DNA of 64,000 nucleotides from Pseudomonadota bacterium (GTDB taxonomy: Bacteria; Pseudomonadota; Gammaproteobacteria; Steroidobacterales; Steroidobacteraceae): the NCBI GenBank assembly GCA_023391335.1, contig JAEWBG010000065.1:74828-138827 (forward strand), written 5' to 3'. A program made the translations under genes and the position numbers. This document shows, one piece after another, positions 60,078 to 64,000 of this stretch; the stretch's first letter is position 1; every line of letters starts with the position of its first letter. Under the pieces are notes generated by a model, which did no database searches, had not been told where the DNA came from, and saw only the letters and a program-made list of their open reading frames with translations.

Positions 60078-60983
60078 TTAGTGCGAATCACGAGCTTGGC
60101 TTGCACCCGTCGGAGCCGCCAGCGCCGTGCGAAAGAACTCCACCATTTCGCCATTCACTTCAGGCGCCAGTTCCTTCGAGAACCCGTGCCCCGTGTCGTA
60201 ACTCAAGTGGTGAACCGGGTAAGGAAACCCTTTCTCCTTCAACCTTGCAACGACAGCATCGCTCATCTGTTTCGATGGCCAGATTTCATCGTGTGCGGCC
60301 GAAATGAGTAAGAGAGGTCCGTTGATCTTTTCCACTTGAATCGTGGCTGCCCGGACTGCGCGCTCGTTTTGGAGGCTCAATTCAAAGAGATCAGCAAGCC
60401 GTTTCGATTCTGGCGTGAGAGGGCCCTTGTACGGCACGAAGGGCAAAGGTTGACCATGGAGCGTCCAAGATGAAGAGGCGCGATCGACCGCTCTGGCGCT
60501 TTGCCAGACCACATGGCTCGGAACGATTGCGCAGACAGCATGCAGGCGCTTGTCGAGCGAACCAAGAAGCAAAGCAAGCTCGCCGCCTTTCGAACCTCCG
60601 ACGAATCCAATTCGCTCGGGATCCACAAATGGCTGCCGTGCGATGAAATCGATCGCGCTAGTAAAGTATTCGATCGGAATTCGATCGATCGCAGGAGGAA
60701 GTTCGGGAATTCCAAAGTAGGCGAGCCCCAATACCGCAATTCCGGCGGGAGGCATGAATTGGCCGAAAGCATCTGCCGTGATGAACCCGCCTTCCGACCC
60801 GCCAACGACGAGCAGTACCGGAAAAGGACCGGATCCGGCTGGTAAATAGAGGTGGGCGTAGAACCCGACCTCGTGAATGTCGACAAAGGCGGGCTTCGTA
60901 GAAGCAGAAGCATCTGCCCACGAATGCGAGGCCATCAGTAGGAGTACCAGCACTTCGATGGCGCGAGCGCGAAAGCCAACCAT
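60078..60983 (-). CDS. Exported alpha/beta hydrolase with BAAT-type C-terminal domain
   Basis: A 301-residue exported hydrolase. Signal peptide to about residue 26. The fold matches the acyl-CoA thioester hydrolase/BAAT C-terminal family: FPVLLVVGGSEGGFI, AVLGLAYFGIPELPPAIDRIPIEYFTSAIDFIARQPFVDPERIGFVGGSKGGELALLLG with nucleophile Ser, AHDEIWPSKQM with Asp and YDTGHGFSKE with His. True BAAT enzymes have an extra N-terminal domain, which is lacking here. Being exported, acyl-CoA is an unlikely substrate; a secreted esterase is the safer reading. Confidence 0.8.
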   Translation of the reverse strand: MVGFRARAIEVLVLLLMASHSWADASASTKPAFVDIHEVGFYAHLYLPAGSGPFPVLLVVGGSEGGFITADAFGQFMPPAGIAVLGLAYFGIPELPPAIDRIPIEYFTSAIDFIARQPFVDPERIGFVGGSKGGELALLLGSLDKRLHAVCAIVPSHVVWQSARAVDRASSSWTLHGQPLPFVPYKGPLTPESKRLADLFELSLQNERAVRAATIQVEKINGPLLLISAAHDEIWPSKQMSDAVVARLKEKGFPYPVHHLSYDTGHGFSKELAPEVNGEMVEFFRTALAAPTGASQARDSH

Positions 60984-61387
60984 GTTTTTCTCCAGAGTCG
61001 TGGAGATCTAGTTTGTTCTTATCAGCGTGGGATGCTACCGCAAGCGTCAACCCATGTTCGAGTTGATGTTGTTGTTCGACGTGCTCTTCACGTTGACAAA
61101 CGCTCGTTTGCGAAAGCAAACGCAGCAGCAGACGACTCATTTTTCTGAGTGCTGGTCCAAGAGCCGTTGCGCCTCTCGAGTGATGCCTGGGGGAAAGCCC
61201 AGCTTTTCCAGCAACGCGATCGCGTTCTTGGTTGTGGACACGCCCGGATGCAACCGTTAGTCGAATCCTTCGGGCAGTTCCGGGGCCTCGACGAAATGGG
61301 ACGTAGAGACACTGACTGCCGACCGGCGTACTCGTCGTCCTTGTGCTCTCTGTCTTTCCTTGTGTTCTTTGTGTTGCGTCTTAGTCT
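60984..61387. other. Intergenic region with a gene remnant
   Basis: Apart from the remnant at 61137-61295 nothing is supported. A low-complexity TTGTG-rich run (CCTTGTGTTCTTTGTG) occurs at 61353-61378. Confidence 0.4.
61137..61295 (-). pseudogene. C-terminal remnant of a soluble enzyme gene, with internal stop
   Basis: In one minus-strand frame, SHFVEAPELPEGFD is followed by TAA and then HPGVSTTKNAIALLEKLG, continuing through FPPGITREAQRLLDQ to a TGA at 61139-61137. The text reads like a helical C-terminus and, given the stop, is a decayed fragment. The family cannot be named: I considered CoA-transferase-like and hydrolase-like tails without a firm match. It lies between the hydrolase and the MFS gene. 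Confidence 0.4.
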
Positions 61388-62590
61388 CTAGTGTGTCCGC
61401 CGCAGAAAACTCAGCCAAAACACCGCAACGCACGCGGTGGCCGCAAAAGGAATCATGTAGCCGACGACGCCGGACGCTGAGATGCCGCTTTGGAGCAGCG
61501 CACCTGCGAGCAGTGGACCGATGATCGAACCGACGCGTCCAACGGCAACACTCGCACCTGATCCTGTGCCGCGTATCGCCGCCGGATAGTACGCAGGGGC
61601 CACGCCATATAGCGCGTAGTTAGCGCCAAGCAGGAAGAACCCCGCGGCACCGCTCAGGAGCAGCAGCAGAGTAGTGGTGTGCGATTCGCTGAGCACAAAG
61701 AGCGATCCGATCAATCCGAGATAGGCGATGGTGAGCGGTATGCGAGCGTCGAATCGATCGACCAACCAGCCGAAGAGCAATGCGCCGCCGACACTGCCAA
61801 AATTGAACATGAGCGACGCTTGCGGAGAAACTGCGGCTTCCATTCCCTTCGCGGTTACCAGAGTCGGCAACCAGTTCAGAATCAAATAGAGAATCAACAG
61901 TGTCGGCAGGAACGCGAGCCACAGAAGAAGCGTCGCACCGGCACGACCTTCGCCGAATAGCGCGAGCCAGACATCGATTCGTTTGGACGCCGTTTCCTTG
62001 CGCTGCAGAGTCTCAGCCATGAACAACTGCATGACGGGCGCCAATAGAAGCGGGAATACACCCCCGATAATGAACAGCACGCGCCAATCGAAATCGTGCG
62101 GCAAAAGTTGCGTCAGCAGGGCAGACGTACCTCCGCCAAGGGGCATGCCGCAAAACATTGCCGCGGCGATCAAAGCTCGCTTCTGCGGAACGCTGATTTC
62201 CGCCGCAACGGCCATCATGTTTGGCAATGCCGCGCCGAAACCGAGACCGGCGCAGAAGCGAACTGCAAACAGCACGGCGAACGTTGTGCTGAGTGTTGTA
62301 AGCAGTGTGAATAGGCCGAACGTCACCAGTGCACCGATAAAGACTGGTTTGCGCCCGATACGATCGGCGAGCCATCCACCGAACGAAGCGCCGATCACGA
62401 GCCCGACGTTGCTGATGGAGAAGATCCATCCCATCTGCTCGCGTGAAAAGCCGAACTGCGGTGCCAACTTTGGCGCCGCGACTCCCATCGCTTGGATGTC
62501 GAATCCTTCCACGACGGAAACTAAAAAACACAATGCGATGGTGATTGCGGCACTGCCGACAATGGGCTTTGCCTGGGCACTTGCGACCAT
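61388..62590 (-). CDS. MFS aromatic-acid:H+ symporter (PcaK/BenK type)
   Basis: A 400-residue 12-helix permease of the AAHS family: ALCFLVSVVEGFDIQAMGVAAPKLAPQFGFSREQMGWIFSISNVGLVIGASFGGWLADRIGRKPVF with the DGFD/EGFD motif in helix 1 and the loop GGWLADRIGRK. The C-terminal half has GRVGSIIGPLLAGALL. It lies 88 bases after pobA on the same strand, so 4-hydroxybenzoate is the likely substrate. Confidence 0.88.
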   Translation of the reverse strand: MVASAQAKPIVGSAAITIALCFLVSVVEGFDIQAMGVAAPKLAPQFGFSREQMGWIFSISNVGLVIGASFGGWLADRIGRKPVFIGALVTFGLFTLLTTLSTTFAVLFAVRFCAGLGFGAALPNMMAVAAEISVPQKRALIAAAMFCGMPLGGGTSALLTQLLPHDFDWRVLFIIGGVFPLLLAPVMQLFMAETLQRKETASKRIDVWLALFGEGRAGATLLLWLAFLPTLLILYLILNWLPTLVTAKGMEAAVSPQASLMFNFGSVGGALLFGWLVDRFDARIPLTIAYLGLIGSLFVLSESHTTTLLLLLSGAAGFFLLGANYALYGVAPAYYPAAIRGTGSGASVAVGRVGSIIGPLLAGALLQSGISASGVVGYMIPFAATACVAVFWLSFLRRTH

Positions 62591-62678
62591 TCTGATCCCC
62601 CTTGTTTGGCCGAGGCGGGCGCCAGGGCCTATCTACTTTATTGTGTCGGTGTGACGAACGGTGCGTCCACCGTAGGAA

Positions 62679-63851
62679 CTACAGTGGCAAGCCGACGTAG
62701 TTCTCCGCAAGCACGCGCTGTGCGGCGGGAGACGCGAACACATATTCGAGTTCACGTTGCCGAATCCGCGAAGTAAACCCATCCTCGCTCGGAAAGTCAT
62801 GCAGCAGCGTGGTCATCCACCACGAGAAACGTTCTGCTTGCCACACGCGTTGCAGCGCGCGTTGCGAGTAGTTGTCGATTCCGTGTGTGGACCCGTCGCG
62901 ATAGTAGTCGAGGAGGGCTTCATACAAATAGAACACATCGCTTGCCGCGAGATTCAAACCCTTCGCGCCGGTGGGAGGCACGATGTGAGCGGCATCGCCG
63001 GCCAAGAATAGCTGGCCATAACGCATGGGCTCGGCGACGAAGCTACGCAACGGTGCAATGCTCTTCTCGATCGACGGCGCGGTTTCGAGCCGTGCGGCGA
63101 CGTCCGAACCGATGCGCGATTTGAACTCGCTCCAGAAACGTTCGTCGCTCCAATCCTCCACGTGTTCATCCAACGGGCATTGCACGTAACAGCGAACACG
63201 TGTGGGGGAACGCATGCTCGCCAATGCGAATCCTCGCGTCGACCGCGCGTAGATCAACTCATCCCATGCCGGCGGCACATCTGCGAGAACGCCGAGCCAG
63301 CCAAATGGGTAGCTACGCTCGAATACTTTGAGCACATCGGCAGGAATGCTCTTGCGACTGACACCGTGATAACCATCGCATCCGGCGATAAAGTCGCATT
63401 CGATTTCGTGCTCGATACCGTTCTTGCGATACGTGACGCGCGGCTTGCGTCCGGTCACCTCGTGCAGGGCAACGGATTCGGCCTCGTAAATAGAGCGGCC
63501 GCCACTCGCTTCGCGGGCCTCCATCAGATCCCGAGTCACTTCTGTTTGACCGTAGACCGTCATACTTCGACCTACGAGCGACTTGAAATTGATGCGATGC
63601 CGCTCGCCGTCGAACGACAGGTCGACGCCGTCGTGCGTGAGACCTTCTTGATGCAGACGGTCCGCCACACCCGCAAGCTGCAGGATCTCCACCGTGCCTT
63701 GCTCCAGAACGCCCGCGCGAATCCGGCTCAAGACATATTCCGGCGTACGTTGCTCGAGCACCACGGCCTCGATGCCGGCACGATGCAGCAATTGTCCAAG
63801 CAACAGACCGGCCGGCCCGGCTCCAATAATTGCAACTTGGGTGCGATCCAC
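62679..63851 (-). CDS. pobA: 4-hydroxybenzoate 3-monooxygenase PobA
   Basis: A 390-residue FAD hydroxylase turning 4-hydroxybenzoate into protocatechuate with NADPH. FAD motif QVAIIGAGPAGLLLGQLLHRAGIEAVVLE, the RAGVLEQGTVEIL block specific to PobA, the NADPH-binding DG motif in IAGCDGYHGVSRKSIP, and LFLAGDAAHIVPPTGAKGLNLAASDV. Length is that of the classical enzyme (about 394). It is the first gene of a pair with the aromatic-acid permease and could take up the 4-hydroxybenzoate made in the hydroxycinnamate pathway. Confidence 0.95.
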   Translation of the reverse strand: MDRTQVAIIGAGPAGLLLGQLLHRAGIEAVVLEQRTPEYVLSRIRAGVLEQGTVEILQLAGVADRLHQEGLTHDGVDLSFDGERHRINFKSLVGRSMTVYGQTEVTRDLMEAREASGGRSIYEAESVALHEVTGRKPRVTYRKNGIEHEIECDFIAGCDGYHGVSRKSIPADVLKVFERSYPFGWLGVLADVPPAWDELIYARSTRGFALASMRSPTRVRCYVQCPLDEHVEDWSDERFWSEFKSRIGSDVAARLETAPSIEKSIAPLRSFVAEPMRYGQLFLAGDAAHIVPPTGAKGLNLAASDVFYLYEALLDYYRDGSTHGIDNYSQRALQRVWQAERFSWWMTTLLHDFPSEDGFTSRIRQRELEYVFASPAAQRVLAENYVGLPL

Positions 63852-63970
63852 TATAGGAATCCTCAGACTAAATCTACGTACACGATGCGGCGGCGTGCGA
63901 CATCTGACGATGGAGAAATGGCAACGAAAATTGGACTTTTTCCAACCAGGATGTGGGATAGGATGAGGCG

Positions 63971-64000
63971 GTCGTGGGTCGTGGGTCGTGGGTCGTGGGT
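63971..64000. repeat. Heptamer tandem repeat (GTCGTGG)n at window edge
   Basis: Four complete GTCGTGG steps plus two bases; the array runs off the end of the window, so its length is unknown. Confidence 0.75.

Noticed and set aside
1..64000. CRISPR array, tRNA, rRNA, insertion sequence or prophage
   Set aside because: None was found: no regularly spaced identical repeats with unique spacers, no transposase or integrase gene, and no cloverleaf-like segment noticed by eye. A covariance-model search would be needed to exclude small RNAs.

Overview
The window (64 kb, roughly 58-60 % G+C by eye) looks like the chromosome of a free-living, plant-matter-degrading Gammaproteobacterium. Two large TonB-dependent receptors, a secreted GH10 xylanase with two CBM60 modules, a GH51 arabinofuranosidase, pobA, a feruloyl-CoA synthase cluster, a TRAP transporter operon and abundant inverted or tandem intergenic repeats fit a Xanthomonadales/Steroidobacterales/Nevskiales-type genome. 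That placement is an inference from gene content; no rRNA or tRNA is present to confirm it. No phage, insertion sequence or CRISPR array was seen.

Layout. 1-3 kb: a GAF-HWE histidine kinase (cut by the window edge) coupled to a single-domain response regulator, a small HTH protein and a tandem universal stress protein. 3.3-12.4 kb: a DUF2231 membrane protein with a sorbosone/glucose-dehydrogenase-like lipoprotein, then hemicellulose functions (GH10 xylanase, porin, AraC regulator, DUF3291 protein, GH51 enzyme). 12.4-16.1 kb: two near-identical modules, each with an ECF-type promoter, a 49-residue exported peptide gene and a terminator; both lie head-on to larger genes, and a VOC protein and a hybrid kinase sit between them. 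16-19 kb: methyltransferase, ribbon-helix-helix regulator with an abutting operator, DoxX and a LysR regulator. 19.4-26.4 kb: a five-gene + strand operon for CoA-dependent hydroxycinnamate breakdown (hydratase/dehydrogenase, amidohydrolase, feruloyl-CoA synthase, MFS, LysR), followed by a P450 with an unusual I-helix.

28-36 kb: a repeat array, a GH114-like secreted protein, a DUF3667 protein beside a cluster of TGGGTGTCC repeats, and a TonB receptor/c-type cytochrome/OmpA-like lipoprotein set. 36.4-46.1 kb: an eight-gene minus-strand operon in which every junction overlaps. It joins a TRAP transporter (P, Q, M), two 2-hydroxyacyl-CoA dehydratase/benzoyl-CoA-reductase-type subunits, a double and a single family III CoA-transferase, and a CapA-like phosphoesterase. 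This is the most likely undescribed pathway here. Upstream of it lie a CocE-type hydrolase and a second TonB receptor.

51-56.6 kb: MarR and MFS genes, a divergent TetR with a MetE-like methyltransferase, and a chromate transporter. 56.6-58.3 kb: an ars operon (arsR-arsI-arsC) whose ACR3 arsenite pump is a wreck with a large internal deletion and a stop codon. 58.4-64 kb: an acyltransferase, a tiny ORF with an extended Shine-Dalgarno, a BAAT-type hydrolase, a gene remnant, and a pobA plus aromatic-acid MFS pair.
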